Part shown: one piece after another, positions 26,838-36,116 of the stretch
Position numbering within the stretch: position 1 is the first letter of the stretch
Layout: each line of letters starts with the position of its first letter
Assembly (NCBI GenBank): GCA_029062165.1
Contig: JAIDQQ010000043.1
Location: 1 to 56,220, forward strand
Source: Ruminococcus sp.
GTDB lineage: Bacteria; Bacillota; Clostridia; Oscillospirales; Ruminococcaceae
Length of the DNA stretch: 56,220 nt
Direction: 5' to 3'
Made by a program: the position numbers and the translations under genes
The notes under the pieces: model-generated
Seen by the model: only the letters and a program-made list of their open reading frames with translations
What the model was told of the DNA's origin: nothing
Databases searched by the model: none

Positions 26838-27530
26838 ATGACCGAAACAGAAATTTTTGATGATGTTATTGACAATCTCCCTGTACTTGTGAAACAGGAT
26901 TCCGAGGGGGTAAAGGAAAAGTTATCGGAACTTTTTCTGGATTTCCTTGAATTATCGCACCTTTACGATTCTGCAATAGAGGTTGTGAAAACTTATCTGA
27001 ATATCCTTGACAGTGAATTTAGTGTGAAATTTCAGCGTAATCCGATTCATAATATTGAAAGCCGTCTGAAATCTCCGCAATCGATAATAGGCAAGCTACA
27101 GAAGAAAGATTTACCGCTCACACCGGATTCAGCACGGAAAAATCTGCTTGATATAGCCGGTATCCGTGTAACCTGCTGTTACATCTCCGATATTTACGCC
27201 ATTGTCGAAATGCTCGGCAGACGTGATGACTTCACAGTGATAAAGCAGAAAGACTACATTAAAAATCCTAAGCCGAGTGGTTACCGGAGTTATCACCTGA
27301 TAGTCAATGTACCAGTTTATCTGTCTACCAAAAAACAGTACGCCCCTGTGGAAATTCAGATACGCACTATAGCTATGGACTTCTGGGCAAGTCTCGAACA
27401 TCAGCTTAAGTATAAGCCGTCTACAGTCATAACGCCGGAAATTTCCGAAGAACTCAAGGAATGTGCCGAAAGAATAGCCGAAACTGATTTACAAATGCAA
27501 AGAATCTTCATGGAAATAAATGACCTTTAA
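26838..27530 (+). CDS. relQ: Small alarmone synthetase (RelQ type)
   Basis: 230 residues, the size of single-domain (p)ppGpp synthetases; no hydrolase, TGS or ACT domain is present. Synthetase motifs include RNPIHNIESRLKSPQSIIGK, DIAGIRVTCCYISDIYAIVE (substrate Asp), IKNPKPSGYRSYHLIV (GTP-binding loop with Tyr) and PVEIQIRTIAMDFWASLEHQL. It transfers pyrophosphate from ATP to GDP or GTP. RelQ versus RelP cannot be settled without alignment; the length and C-terminal helix favour RelQ. It ends at an intrinsic terminator. Confidence 0.88.
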   Translation: MTETEIFDDVIDNLPVLVKQDSEGVKEKLSELFLDFLELSHLYDSAIEVVKTYLNILDSEFSVKFQRNPIHNIESRLKSPQSIIGKLQKKDLPLTPDSARKNLLDIAGIRVTCCYISDIYAIVEMLGRRDDFTVIKQKDYIKNPKPSGYRSYHLIVNVPVYLSTKKQYAPVEIQIRTIAMDFWASLEHQLKYKPSTVITPEISEELKECAERIAETDLQMQRIFMEINDL

Positions 27531-27536
27531 CAATTC

Positions 27537-27566
27537 AAATGACCCTTTTTTACAGGGTCATTTTTT
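27537..27566 (+). terminator. Terminator of relQ
   Basis: The stem ATGACCCT/AGGGTCAT is followed by TTTTTTC. It overlaps the last codons of the converging permease gene. Confidence 0.85.
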
Positions 27567-28391
27567 CATTGACGATACTAAACAGAATCCGAAAAATACA
27601 ACAATATCCGCCGTGACTATCGTAGCACCCACCGGAGTACCGCATAAAAGCGATATTATAAAACCTGCTCCGCCACAGAATACCGCCGTTATTGCCGAAC
27701 ATATTATTACGCTTCTGAAACTCCGGAAAATCCGCATTGCCGTTATCGACGGAAATATTATAAGGGCGGAAATCAGTAATGAACCTACTAAACTCATGGC
27801 GAGTACTATTATTATAGCCGTTATCACCGCTATTATCAGATTATATATATCTGCATTTATTCCGGTTGCCTTTGAAAAATTTTCGTCAAATGTAACCGCA
27901 AATATCTTGTTATAGAAAAGTACGAATATACACAATACTATTACCGAAAGTGCTATACATAATATTACTTCTTTCTTTTCGAGTGTAAGTATCGACGTAG
28001 AGCCGAAAAGCGTACTGCATACATCTCCGGCGACGTTTGCCGACTTGGAAAACATATTTATCAGCATATATCCGATTGCCAACGCTCCGACGGAAATCAT
28101 TGCCGTTGAGGCGTCACCACGGATTTTTGTATTTCTGCCTGTCCGGAGAATTAGTATTGCTGAAATTACCGTTATCGGAAGTATTATCAACATCTGATTA
28201 GTTATGCTTGTGACAGTCGCAATTGCCATAGCTCCGAATGCAACGTGTGAAAGACCATCGCCGATAAACGAAAATCTTTTCAGTACGAGAGTTACTCCTA
28301 ACAGTGACGAACACAACGATACAAGAATTATTACTGTAAATGCATACCGGACTATCGGGAAATCGAAATAATACTGTAGTTTTTCTGACAT
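27558..28391 (-). CDS. znuB: Zinc/manganese ABC transporter permease (ZnuB family)
   Basis: 277 residues with about eight membrane helices. ABC-3 features are GVTLVLKRFSFIGDGLSHVAFGA (about 32-54), TGINADIYNLIIAV and SLVGSLLISALIIFPSITA. It forms the membrane channel for divalent metal uptake with the upstream ATPase and binding protein. The gap to znuC is 5 bases. Zn versus Mn is not decided by the permease; the operator and binding protein favour zinc. Confidence 0.85.
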   Translation of the reverse strand: MSEKLQYYFDFPIVRYAFTVIILVSLCSSLLGVTLVLKRFSFIGDGLSHVAFGAMAIATVTSITNQMLIILPITVISAILILRTGRNTKIRGDASTAMISVGALAIGYMLINMFSKSANVAGDVCSTLFGSTSILTLEKKEVILCIALSVIVLCIFVLFYNKIFAVTFDENFSKATGINADIYNLIIAVITAIIIVLAMSLVGSLLISALIIFPSITAMRIFRSFRSVIICSAITAVFCGGAGFIISLLCGTPVGATIVTADIVVFFGFCLVSSMKK

Positions 28392-28396
28392 TTTTT

Positions 28397-29089
28397 TTAC
28401 ACCTCCTCCGCAAAACCTGTACTACTGGTGATATAGTCGTTTACCGTACCGAAAAACAATTGTTTTTTCGCTATATGAAGTATATGCGTTGCGTATTTAA
28501 GTGAAGCGGATATATCATGCGAGACCATTATTATAGTTATTCCGGCGTGATTCAGTTCTGCAATGAGTTCGTATAAATCGGTCTGTGCCTTAGGGTCAAG
28601 AGCGGTTGCAGGTTCGTCGAGTAACAACATTTCGCCGGTAGCACATAAAGCCCTTGCGAGAAGTACCCTCTGTTGCTGACCGCCTGACAGTTCACGATAA
28701 CATTTCCGTGCAAGATGTTCTATGTGAAGTTTTTTCATATTGTCTTCCGCTAACTGCTTTTCCGCCTTGTTGTAGAAAGGTCTCAAACCACACCCCGACA
28801 GACATCCCGACAGTACAATTTCCCTGACTGATGCCGGAAAATCTCTCTGTACCGGAGTTTGTTGAGGTAAGTAACCTATGTCACGTGCGGAAAGTCCTTC
28901 CCATACGATTTCACCGGAAACTGTCGGTTTAAGTCCGAGTAACGCTTTTATCAGGGTACTTTTTCCCGAACCGTTTTCGCCTAATATGCATAAGTAATCG
29001 CCGGAATTTACCGTAAAATTGAGGTTTTCAGTTACAATGCCGTCCTCGTAACCGAGTGTGGCATTTTTACATATAATACGTTTTTTCAT
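28397..29089 (-). CDS. znuC: Zinc/manganese ABC transporter ATPase (ZnuC family)
   Basis: 230 residues. Walker A is GENGSGKSTL (about 37-46), the Q-loop is LPQQTPVQRDFP, the ABC signature LSGGQQQRVLLARAL (about 137-151), Walker B MLLLDEPATALD and the switch His is in MVSHD. It energises metal uptake. The start overlaps the stop of znuA by 4 bases, indicating coupling. Confidence 0.9.
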   Translation of the reverse strand: MKKRIICKNATLGYEDGIVTENLNFTVNSGDYLCILGENGSGKSTLIKALLGLKPTVSGEIVWEGLSARDIGYLPQQTPVQRDFPASVREIVLSGCLSGCGLRPFYNKAEKQLAEDNMKKLHIEHLARKCYRELSGGQQQRVLLARALCATGEMLLLDEPATALDPKAQTDLYELIAELNHAGITIIMVSHDISASLKYATHILHIAKKQLFFGTVNDYITSSTGFAEEV

Positions 29090-30036
29090 GATAACACTTC
29101 TTTCAGGGTATCGAGATTTGACTTCATTATTGAAAGATAAGTCATGCCGTCGGAAATCTGTTGCGACGTTACTGACTGTATCGAATTAAGTTTCACAATT
29201 TTCTGATTTTGTGTTTCAGTACCGGATATGATTGCTTTTGCTACGGAATCGTCTGAACCCTCGATAGTGAAAATTGTATCAATGTTCAGTTCGTCGACTT
29301 TATCGGCAAGGAATGTTATTGTTTCAAAACTCGCTTCTGTTTCGGCACTGCAACCCGAAAATACCGCAAAATAGTCAAGACCGTAATCGTCGACGAGATA
29401 CCGGAATGGGAATCTGTCGCCGAAAATGAGGGTTTTATTTTCGATACCGGAAAGACTTTCTGTATATTCATTGTCGAGAGTTTCGAGTTTCTGACGGTAT
29501 GCCGATAAATTTTCCCTGTATTCTGTGGAATTTTCAGGGTCAATCTGACAGATTGTATCGGTTATGACGTTACATAAAGTCACGGCATTATCGAGTGAAA
29601 GCCATATGTGTTCGTCATATTCGGCGGAATCTCCGGATTCTTCGGACTGCATACCCTCTTTTATTTCCTCGACTTTCGCCGAGTTTCCGAGACTTTCAAG
29701 CATATCAAGTACAATAATATCCTTGTTTTTCGCCTGATTTATTACATTTTCCGTCCATTTGTCAGACTCTCCGCCGGTATGGACAAACAAATCACACGAG
29801 GAAATTTTAATAATATCGTCCATTGACGGCTGATAACTATGCATATCCGCACCGTTACCGAGCAGGTAAGTTATTTCTATATTGTCCGAATTTCCGGCAA
29901 TTTCCCGTACCCAGTCGTATTCGGGAAAGACAGTACAGACTATATTTATCTTGTCGGTTTTGCCGTCTGGTACGGAACTGCAACCGGTAAATCCGCCTAC
30001 CACAAGACAGCATATTATTGATAAAAATTTTTTCAT
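29086..30036 (-). CDS. znuA: Zinc/manganese-binding lipoprotein (ZnuA family)
   Basis: 316 residues from the ATG at 30036, with AGGAG upstream; a TTG 7 codons earlier is less likely. The signal peptide ends at the lipobox FTGC. Family features are VCTVFPEYDWVREIAG, a His ligand in GADMHSYQPS, DEHIWLSLDNA (second His), LIFGDRFPFRYLVDDYGLDYF and a distal acidic segment DTIFTIEGSDD. The acidic stretch SEESGDSAEYDEH resembles, but is less His-rich than, ZnuA metal loops. It is first in znuABC behind a promoter with a Fur-type operator. Confidence 0.87.
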   Translation of the reverse strand: MKKFLSIICCLVVGGFTGCSSVPDGKTDKINIVCTVFPEYDWVREIAGNSDNIEITYLLGNGADMHSYQPSMDDIIKISSCDLFVHTGGESDKWTENVINQAKNKDIIVLDMLESLGNSAKVEEIKEGMQSEESGDSAEYDEHIWLSLDNAVTLCNVITDTICQIDPENSTEYRENLSAYRQKLETLDNEYTESLSGIENKTLIFGDRFPFRYLVDDYGLDYFAVFSGCSAETEASFETITFLADKVDELNIDTIFTIEGSDDSVAKAIISGTETQNQKIVKLNSIQSVTSQQISDGMTYLSIMKSNLDTLKEVLS

Positions 30037-30063
30037 AAATAAAAAACTCCTGTACAAACGAAT

Positions 30064-30080
30064 TTGAAAATCATTCTCAA
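30064..30080 (-). promoter_or_regulatory. Fur-family (probably Zur) operator of znuABC
   Basis: A 17-base near-palindrome, TTGAGAATGATTTTCAA on the minus strand, in the 7-1-7 form TGARAATNATTYTCA. It covers the predicted transcription start just downstream of the -10, where a metal-loaded repressor would block initiation. Confidence 0.75.
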
Positions 30081-30086
30081 TTTCAG

Positions 30087-30115
30087 ATTATATCATATAT
30101 GTGTCTGTTTGTCAA
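30087..30115 (-). promoter_or_regulatory. Sigma-A promoter of znuABC
   Basis: On the minus strand: TTGACA (30115-30110), 17-nt spacer, TATAAT (30092-30087), both perfect. Confidence 0.9.
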
Positions 30116-30134
30116 GGGAAATTCAAAAAATATT

Positions 30135-30160
30135 CCCGATGTTCCACGTGGAACATCGGG
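30135..30160. other. parS-like centromere site within a perfect 26-bp palindrome
   Basis: The core TGTTCCACGTGGAACA (30140-30155) fits the bacterial ParB-binding consensus TGTTNCACGTGNAACA at every fixed position. The palindrome extends 5 bases further on each side. On the minus strand it is followed by an A/T-rich run with TTTTTT, so it could also serve as the terminator of pheT. Replication genes nearby (dnaB, rplI) agree with an origin-proximal position, where parS sites cluster. Confidence 0.75.
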
Positions 30161-30167
30161 GGATTGG

Positions 30168-32531
30168 TTATGCTTTGAGGTTTATTCCGGATTCTTTCAG
30201 ATTTTCAATTATCTGGTCAGTGACCGCTGAAACGTCCTCACGGGTAAGTGTGCGTGTTTTGTCGGAGAATAAAATTCTGACGGTTATCGACTTTCCGGCT
30301 TCGTCGGTATACGTACCGGCGGAACTTACTTTCTTTATTAACGCCGATTTTACGGCTTTTATGGCGTTTCCGATTGATTCAAACCTGTCCGCCATGAAAG
30401 TCAAATCAACTTCCATTTCCGGATATTTTGAAGGCTCGTCGTATACAAGACTTGCGGTATCGGTTGCGGTGAAGTCCGTAATATCTATTTCAGCGTATAC
30501 TATAGAGGCTTTTTTGTCTATTTTCCTTGATATAGTCGGATAAACTATGCCTATCTCGCCTATTGTCTTGTCATTGCAGATAACGGCGTTAAGATTACGT
30601 GGGTGCTGATACGAGTGTGTAGCCTCGATTTTATCGAATTTCAGGGCAGAATGCTTTATGTCGTCGGCGATTACTGCCAGTATATCACGCAATTCAAGAT
30701 AAGTTTCTTCAATGGATTTTGTACGGCTGAAAAGAGTTATACATAATTTTTTGTGTTCGTTACAGAGATTTGTTTCAGGATTTACGCCATCGGTGGTACG
30801 TCCTATTTCAAAAATACCGAAATCCTGCGAAAAATCGGTATTATACTTTAACTGACACAGTTGTGTCGGGACTATCGAACGGCGGATAATCTCGATATTA
30901 GGATTCGTCGCATTTACAAGGCGGATATTGTCTTCAATCTCAATTCCGAGTGCCTTGTATTCGTCATTGTAAACCCATACATATGAGTGTACCTCGTGAA
31001 GATTGTATTTCTGTACGAGTAAATCTTTTATTTTGTTCTCAACATTTTTTTCCTCTGCCATACGGACAGGATAAAGCGGTGCGGTAGCCGTATTGACATC
31101 AAAATTATCATAGCCGTAAATTCTTGTGATTTCCTCGATTATATCGGCTTTCATAGTGATGTCTTTAGTGGCTCTCCACGACGGTATCTTCACGGAAAAT
31201 ACATCATTGTTTTCGGTAGTCTCGAAGCCGAGAGAAGTCAGAGTTTTAATAATAGTATCGTTAGAAATTTCTATACCGGTGTATCTGTCGACGAATGCCT
31301 TTGTAAAGTCGAAAGTTCTTTCAGGGTATTTGTAAGCGTATTCGTCCGTAAGCGAAGATATTACTGTAGAATCGGGGTCTGCATCGAGCATGAGTTTGAC
31401 AAAACGTCCGATAGCTGTTACGGTCATTTCAGGGTCAAGAGATTTTTCGTATCTCATAGAAGCGTCAGTACGGTGCGAAAGTCTGACGGTTGACTTTCTT
31501 ATAGATACAGGGTCAAAAGTAGCTGATTCGAGAGTTAAAGCGGTTGTATCGTCGACTATTTCGGAATCAAGACCGCCCATTATACCGGCGATTGCTACCG
31601 GCTTGTCGTCGTTGCAAATCATGAGGGTGTTTTCGTCGATATTTCTTTCTACGTTATCGAGAGTACGGAAAGTAAACGGCTTGTCAAAACGTCTTATGCG
31701 GATTTTGTCTACTTTTCTTGAATCGAATGCGTGCATAGGCTGACCCATTTCAAGCATTAAATAGTTGGTAAGGTCAGCGAGGAAGTTTATAGCCCTCATA
31801 CCGCAGTAATAAAGCCTTATCCTCATATTTACCGGACTTACATTTCTTTTTATATTGTCCACCTGTAAACACGAATAGCGTTGACAAAGCGGGTCAAGAA
31901 TTTTCATATCTATGGACGGAAGATAACTGTATTTTCCGAGGTCTGCTGTTTCGATAGGTTTAAGAGGTCTGCCGGTGAGGGCGGAAAATTCACGGGCTAT
32001 GCCGTAATGTCCCCATAAATCCGGACGGTTTGTCAGTGACTTATTATCTACTTCAAAAACAATGTCCTCAATCTGATAGATTTCTTTAAGGTCAGTACCA
32101 TTCGGGACGTTATCAGTAATTTCCATTATACCGCTGTTGTCGTCGCTGATACCTATTTCCGCTTCCGAACAGCACATACCATACGAAGTATATCCGGCGA
32201 GTTTTCGGGGTGCTATGGTAATATCGCCTATTTTCGCACCAATCTGTGCAAAAGCCGTTTTCATACCGATACGGACGTTAGGCGCACCGCATACGACGTC
32301 AACGAGGTCATTTTTTCCGGCATCTACTTTCAGTAAATGCAGTTTTTTAGATTCGGGGTGTTCCTCAACCGATTTTATTTCAGCGACTATTATTCCGGAA
32401 ATGTCCGCACCTTTCATGAAGATTTCGTTTTCAACTTCCGCCGTCGACAGCGAAAACTGATTTATAAGTGCGAGTTTGTCGAGACCGGAGAAGTCGACAA
32501 ATTCTGAAATCCAGTTCATTGATAAAAACAT
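30168..32531 (-). CDS. pheT: Phenylalanyl-tRNA synthetase beta subunit
   Basis: 787 residues, normal for bacterial PheT. Domains in order: N-terminal B1 region (MNWISEFVDFSGL), tRNA-binding EMAP-like domain (about 40-150; VVCGAPNVRIGMKTAFA, APRKLAGYTSYGMCCSE), B3/B4 editing domain (about 210-380), B5 (about 400-475), catalytic-like core and the C-terminal FDX-ACB anticodon-binding domain (about 695-787; PEMEVDLTFM, TLTREDVSAVTDQIIENL). It pairs with PheS in the (alpha-beta)2 enzyme. It follows pheS by 19 bases. Confidence 0.96.
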   Translation of the reverse strand: MFLSMNWISEFVDFSGLDKLALINQFSLSTAEVENEIFMKGADISGIIVAEIKSVEEHPESKKLHLLKVDAGKNDLVDVVCGAPNVRIGMKTAFAQIGAKIGDITIAPRKLAGYTSYGMCCSEAEIGISDDNSGIMEITDNVPNGTDLKEIYQIEDIVFEVDNKSLTNRPDLWGHYGIAREFSALTGRPLKPIETADLGKYSYLPSIDMKILDPLCQRYSCLQVDNIKRNVSPVNMRIRLYYCGMRAINFLADLTNYLMLEMGQPMHAFDSRKVDKIRIRRFDKPFTFRTLDNVERNIDENTLMICNDDKPVAIAGIMGGLDSEIVDDTTALTLESATFDPVSIRKSTVRLSHRTDASMRYEKSLDPEMTVTAIGRFVKLMLDADPDSTVISSLTDEYAYKYPERTFDFTKAFVDRYTGIEISNDTIIKTLTSLGFETTENNDVFSVKIPSWRATKDITMKADIIEEITRIYGYDNFDVNTATAPLYPVRMAEEKNVENKIKDLLVQKYNLHEVHSYVWVYNDEYKALGIEIEDNIRLVNATNPNIEIIRRSIVPTQLCQLKYNTDFSQDFGIFEIGRTTDGVNPETNLCNEHKKLCITLFSRTKSIEETYLELRDILAVIADDIKHSALKFDKIEATHSYQHPRNLNAVICNDKTIGEIGIVYPTISRKIDKKASIVYAEIDITDFTATDTASLVYDEPSKYPEMEVDLTFMADRFESIGNAIKAVKSALIKKVSSAGTYTDEAGKSITVRILFSDKTRTLTREDVSAVTDQIIENLKESGINLKA

Positions 32532-32550
32532 TTAAAAATCTCTCCTTTCG

Positions 32551-33600
32551 TCATTCTGCCGTGAACTGCGACAATACTTTAAGATTACCGCTGTTAAGGT
32601 CACGGATGTCCTTTATGCCGTACTTCATCATTGCAAGACGTGTAAGACCTAATCCGAATGCAAAACCGGTATATTCTTCAGGGTCAATGCCACCTGCTTT
32701 AAGGACTTCGGGGTGAATCATTCCGCACGGACACAATTCAAGCCAGCCGCTATGTTTACATGACGGACAGCCCTCGCCACCACATATCAGACAGCTTATA
32801 TCGAGTTCAAAGCCAGGTTCAACAAACGGAAAGAATCCAGGTCTAAGACGTACTTTCACATCTTTCTGAAAAACTTCCGAGAGCATAGTTTTCATGAAGA
32901 AAATAAGATTTGATATTGAAATATTTTTGTCAACCATTACGCCTTCCATCTGGAAGAAAGTATTTTCATGACAAGCGTCAGTAGCTTCATTACGGAAACA
33001 TCTTCCGGGGAAAATAGCTTTAATCGGTTTGCCGTCCTCAATGAGTGCCTTACGGTACTTTTTATAGATAGCGTTCTGTGCGGCGGAAGTATGGGATTTC
33101 AGTAACTGACCGTTAGTTAAATAGTACGTATCCTGCATATCACGTGCCGGATGATGTTTCGGGATATTAAGAGCCTCGAAACATTCGTAATCTGTTACAA
33201 TCTCGCTGTACTCCTCTATAGCGAATCCCATTGACCTGAATACATTTTCGCACTCACGCTGTACGAGGGTTATCGGGTGATATGACCCTCTGTCAAGTAC
33301 CGGTGGTGCGGAGAGGTCAAAATCGGGAACGGAATTTATTTCCGCTTCGAGTTCTTTTTGTTTAATCTGTCCGAGTTTTTCGGAGATAGCCTGTGTTATT
33401 TCATTTTTCAGTACATTCACCTGCTGTCCGAAAGTCTTTTTTTCCTCATTGGAAAGTTCTTTCATGGTCTTCATGAGACCGGTAACAGAACCTTTTTTCC
33501 CGAGATACTCAATGCGGATTTCTTCGAGAGCTTGAGTATTTACGGCACTTTTCAGTTTATCGGCGAATGCCTGTCTGATTTCGTTCATTTTTTCTGACAT
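32551..33600 (-). CDS. pheS: Phenylalanyl-tRNA synthetase alpha subunit
   Basis: 349 residues from the ATG at 33600 with AAGGA about 9 bases upstream; an in-frame ATG 6 codons earlier would overlap that Shine-Dalgarno. An N-terminal coiled coil (about 1-85) precedes the class II catalytic core: motif 1 around GSYHPITLVQRECENVFRSM, motif 2 GRCFRNEATDACHENTFFQ and motif 3 GFAFGLGLTRLAMMKYGI. The enzyme charges tRNA-Phe. The leader is only about 30 bases, too short for the T-box often found upstream of Firmicutes pheST. Confidence 0.96.
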   Translation of the reverse strand: MSEKMNEIRQAFADKLKSAVNTQALEEIRIEYLGKKGSVTGLMKTMKELSNEEKKTFGQQVNVLKNEITQAISEKLGQIKQKELEAEINSVPDFDLSAPPVLDRGSYHPITLVQRECENVFRSMGFAIEEYSEIVTDYECFEALNIPKHHPARDMQDTYYLTNGQLLKSHTSAAQNAIYKKYRKALIEDGKPIKAIFPGRCFRNEATDACHENTFFQMEGVMVDKNISISNLIFFMKTMLSEVFQKDVKVRLRPGFFPFVEPGFELDISCLICGGEGCPSCKHSGWLELCPCGMIHPEVLKAGGIDPEEYTGFAFGLGLTRLAMMKYGIKDIRDLNSGNLKVLSQFTAE

Positions 33601-33638
33601 ACTGTTTTTTCCTTTCATGATATTGGATATACTTTATA

Positions 33639-33667
33639 ATTATAACCTTTAATTCAGAAAATGTCAA
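33639..33667 (-). promoter_or_regulatory. Sigma-A promoter of pheST
   Basis: On the minus strand: TTGACA (33667-33662), 17-nt spacer, TATAAT (33644-33639), with an extended T-rich block upstream. Confidence 0.9.
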
Positions 33668-33688
33668 GAAAAAATTTATAAAAAATTC

Positions 33689-33717
33689 TTGTTTTTTCTG
33701 ATTCAATATGGTAAAAT
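33689..33717 (+). promoter_or_regulatory. Promoter of the dockerin protein gene
   Basis: TTGTTT (33689-33694), 17-nt spacer, TAAAAT (33712-33717). It is weaker than the divergent pheS promoter. Confidence 0.65.
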
Positions 33718-33749
33718 GATAATATAATATTTTATAAGGAGCGTTGCTA

Positions 33750-36116
33750 ATGAAAAAATTATTATCAGTCATTACAGTACCGGTCATGCTTGCCGGTATG
33801 GTAAGTATTCCGGTATCTGCCGAAGATGTCATTAAAGGCAGAGAAATCAATTATACCGAAAAAGTCGGTACTATAAACAATCCGGCTGTAGGTTATACTT
33901 CTACGTGCTGGGCAAACTGCAAGCCGAACAACACCCCGACTTATAACCCTACCGGAAGTGTATGTCTGTTTTTTATTGACATAGGTGCATTTTCTTCCGG
34001 TGTGAACGGTACTACCGCCGATGACGGTACATACACCGCCGGTAAGGATTACGATTTAGACGAAACTTTCTTCAATGCGTGGCGTACTACTTTTTCAAAC
34101 TGTCGTAAAAATGGCTGTATGATTGCCTTACGTTTCCGTTATGACGCTAACGGCAAAGACAATCCAGAACCCGCAACCTTTGAGCAGGTACTTAAACATA
34201 TCAGTCAGATAAAAAACAGCGGTATCTTAGAGGAATACAAGGATATTATCGCATACGTTGAAACAGGTTTCGTCGGCAAGTGGGGCGAACAGCATGGCGG
34301 TAAATATACGTCTGTAGACTACAAGGCACAAGTCCTTGACGCTATGATAGATTGCGTACCCTCTCCGATACCGGTTACTGTAAGAACTCCCGATATTTTC
34401 GCAAAATGGGTAGGCATAGAAAGAAAAGATTTGGCGGATTACGTCGCAACAGGTGAGGAATTAAGAGTAGGTCTGTACAATGACGGCTATATGGGTAGCG
34501 ATTCCGATTTAGGTACGTTCTCAAATCGTCAGATTGAAACTGACTGGTTAGCTAATCAGACTTATACTTCCTACTATGGCGGTGAATTTTCCGGTAATCT
34601 CGACTGGGCTAAGAAATACGATACTTATTTACCTGAAAATGCTATACCGGAAATGTATAAAACTCATCTAAGTTACATAAACGGAAATATTTTCCAGTTA
34701 TACAAGGATTACACTTTCGGCGAGGCTTACGACGTCGACGGCGTGGACAATTCCGCTTATTACGGTCAGAATGTATTCCAGTTTATCCGTGACCATATCG
34801 GTTACAGGTTTGTACTCCGTAAGTCTGAAATGTCTGGCAATATCGAACAGGGCGGAACTTTAGGTATTAATTTAAAGGTTGAAAATACCGGTTTTGCAAA
34901 TCCGATTCCGGAAACAAAAACTGAAATAATTCTCGAACAGGACGGAAATTTTATCCGTACACCAGTAAGTATAAATGCTAATAACTGGTATTCGTGTACA
35001 ACTGCCGACGAACTTCTTGAATTAAATTTACCGGATAGTCTGCCTATCGGTGACTGGAATGTTTATCTGAAAATCTCTATGGGTGATAATTCTATTGACC
35101 AGCTGAATTTACGTTCAATACAGTTTGCCAACGAAGATATATGGAACGCCTCATTAGGTGCTAACTATATCGGTACTTTCACGGTAAGCAAAAACGATTC
35201 AGAGGGTACTAACAATAACTTCTATGAAAAAGGTACTCAGCCTGACGAAAATTCCGGCAGAATGTACAGTATAAACGGTCATACCACTGCGGATGGTCTC
35301 ATTACGTCGCCTTATGAGTGGACGGAAGATATGATTATCGCCGAAGATAACGGTAATAAACTTTACCTCACCGCCGACGACAAATATATGTACATCATGG
35401 CGGATATCAAACATAACGCACAGAAACCTGTATGGAATCTCCGTCTGGAAAATAATGATACAGATACTTCCTACTGGTACTATAAACAGTCTGCCGGTTG
35501 GATTTACTATAATCAGGGAAATCACGACGGTATAACCCTGACCGTCAACGACAATATAGCCGAATTTAAAATAGCTTTCGGCGATGTTATGGGTGTAAAT
35601 GCCGGTACTTCTATAAAGTCAATCCGTGTGTTCGTACAGGACGAAGCTATAGAGGGTTGGGCAAAATGCGGTGACCTGACAAGCGGACAATGTAATGTAC
35701 CGGTGAATATACCTGTATATTCCGCCCCTTATGAAATAAGACTTGCCGAGGGTGAAACTTATCTCGCAAAACCGGAAGTTTTCGTTGAAAATGCTTCTTA
35801 CCAGTGGTATCACGACGGTGAAGCTATTGACGGTGCAATATCAAAGGAATACGAAGTTTCCGAAGCCGGAAAATATTCAGTAGTCGTAACCGTAAACGGA
35901 TTACCTGTTGAAATACCGGTCATAACCGTTGACGGAATACTCAAAGGGGATATAAATTCAGATGGTGAAATAACCATAGCCGATTTGGTACTCCTTGAAA
36001 AACACATACTTGGAGCAGGTAATCTTACTGTAAAGCAATATACCGTTGCAGACCTCACCGGCGACAAAATAATTGATTCTTTTGACATGGTCATGATGCG
36101 TAAAATGCTTGTATGA
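33750..36116 (+). CDS. Secreted DUF4874/DUF4832 protein with C-terminal dockerin
   Basis: 788 residues from the ATG at 33750 (AGGAG 8 bases upstream; an earlier in-frame TTG is too close). A signal peptide (about 1-24, ending PVSAEDV) is followed by a DUF4874-like region (about 30-200) and a DUF4832-like region (about 205-410), together probably a TIM-barrel-like glycan-active fold. Then come a beta domain (about 415-500), a CBM9/DOMON-like module (about 515-670) and an Ig-like segment (about 675-722; YQWYHDGEAI). Last is a type I dockerin with calcium-loop repeats GDINSDGEITIADLVLLEKH and DLTGDKIIDSFDMVMMRK. The dockerin implies attachment to a scaffoldin. The substrate is unknown. Confidence 0.85.
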   Translation: MKKLLSVITVPVMLAGMVSIPVSAEDVIKGREINYTEKVGTINNPAVGYTSTCWANCKPNNTPTYNPTGSVCLFFIDIGAFSSGVNGTTADDGTYTAGKDYDLDETFFNAWRTTFSNCRKNGCMIALRFRYDANGKDNPEPATFEQVLKHISQIKNSGILEEYKDIIAYVETGFVGKWGEQHGGKYTSVDYKAQVLDAMIDCVPSPIPVTVRTPDIFAKWVGIERKDLADYVATGEELRVGLYNDGYMGSDSDLGTFSNRQIETDWLANQTYTSYYGGEFSGNLDWAKKYDTYLPENAIPEMYKTHLSYINGNIFQLYKDYTFGEAYDVDGVDNSAYYGQNVFQFIRDHIGYRFVLRKSEMSGNIEQGGTLGINLKVENTGFANPIPETKTEIILEQDGNFIRTPVSINANNWYSCTTADELLELNLPDSLPIGDWNVYLKISMGDNSIDQLNLRSIQFANEDIWNASLGANYIGTFTVSKNDSEGTNNNFYEKGTQPDENSGRMYSINGHTTADGLITSPYEWTEDMIIAEDNGNKLYLTADDKYMYIMADIKHNAQKPVWNLRLENNDTDTSYWYYKQSAGWIYYNQGNHDGITLTVNDNIAEFKIAFGDVMGVNAGTSIKSIRVFVQDEAIEGWAKCGDLTSGQCNVPVNIPVYSAPYEIRLAEGETYLAKPEVFVENASYQWYHDGEAIDGAISKEYEVSEAGKYSVVVTVNGLPVEIPVITVDGILKGDINSDGEITIADLVLLEKHILGAGNLTVKQYTVADLTGDKIIDSFDMVMMRKMLV

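Noticed and set aside
27520..27915. Plus-strand frame of 131 codons after relQ
   Set aside because: It is antisense to znuB, lies across the relQ terminator, and its composition is that of a reverse-read membrane protein gene.
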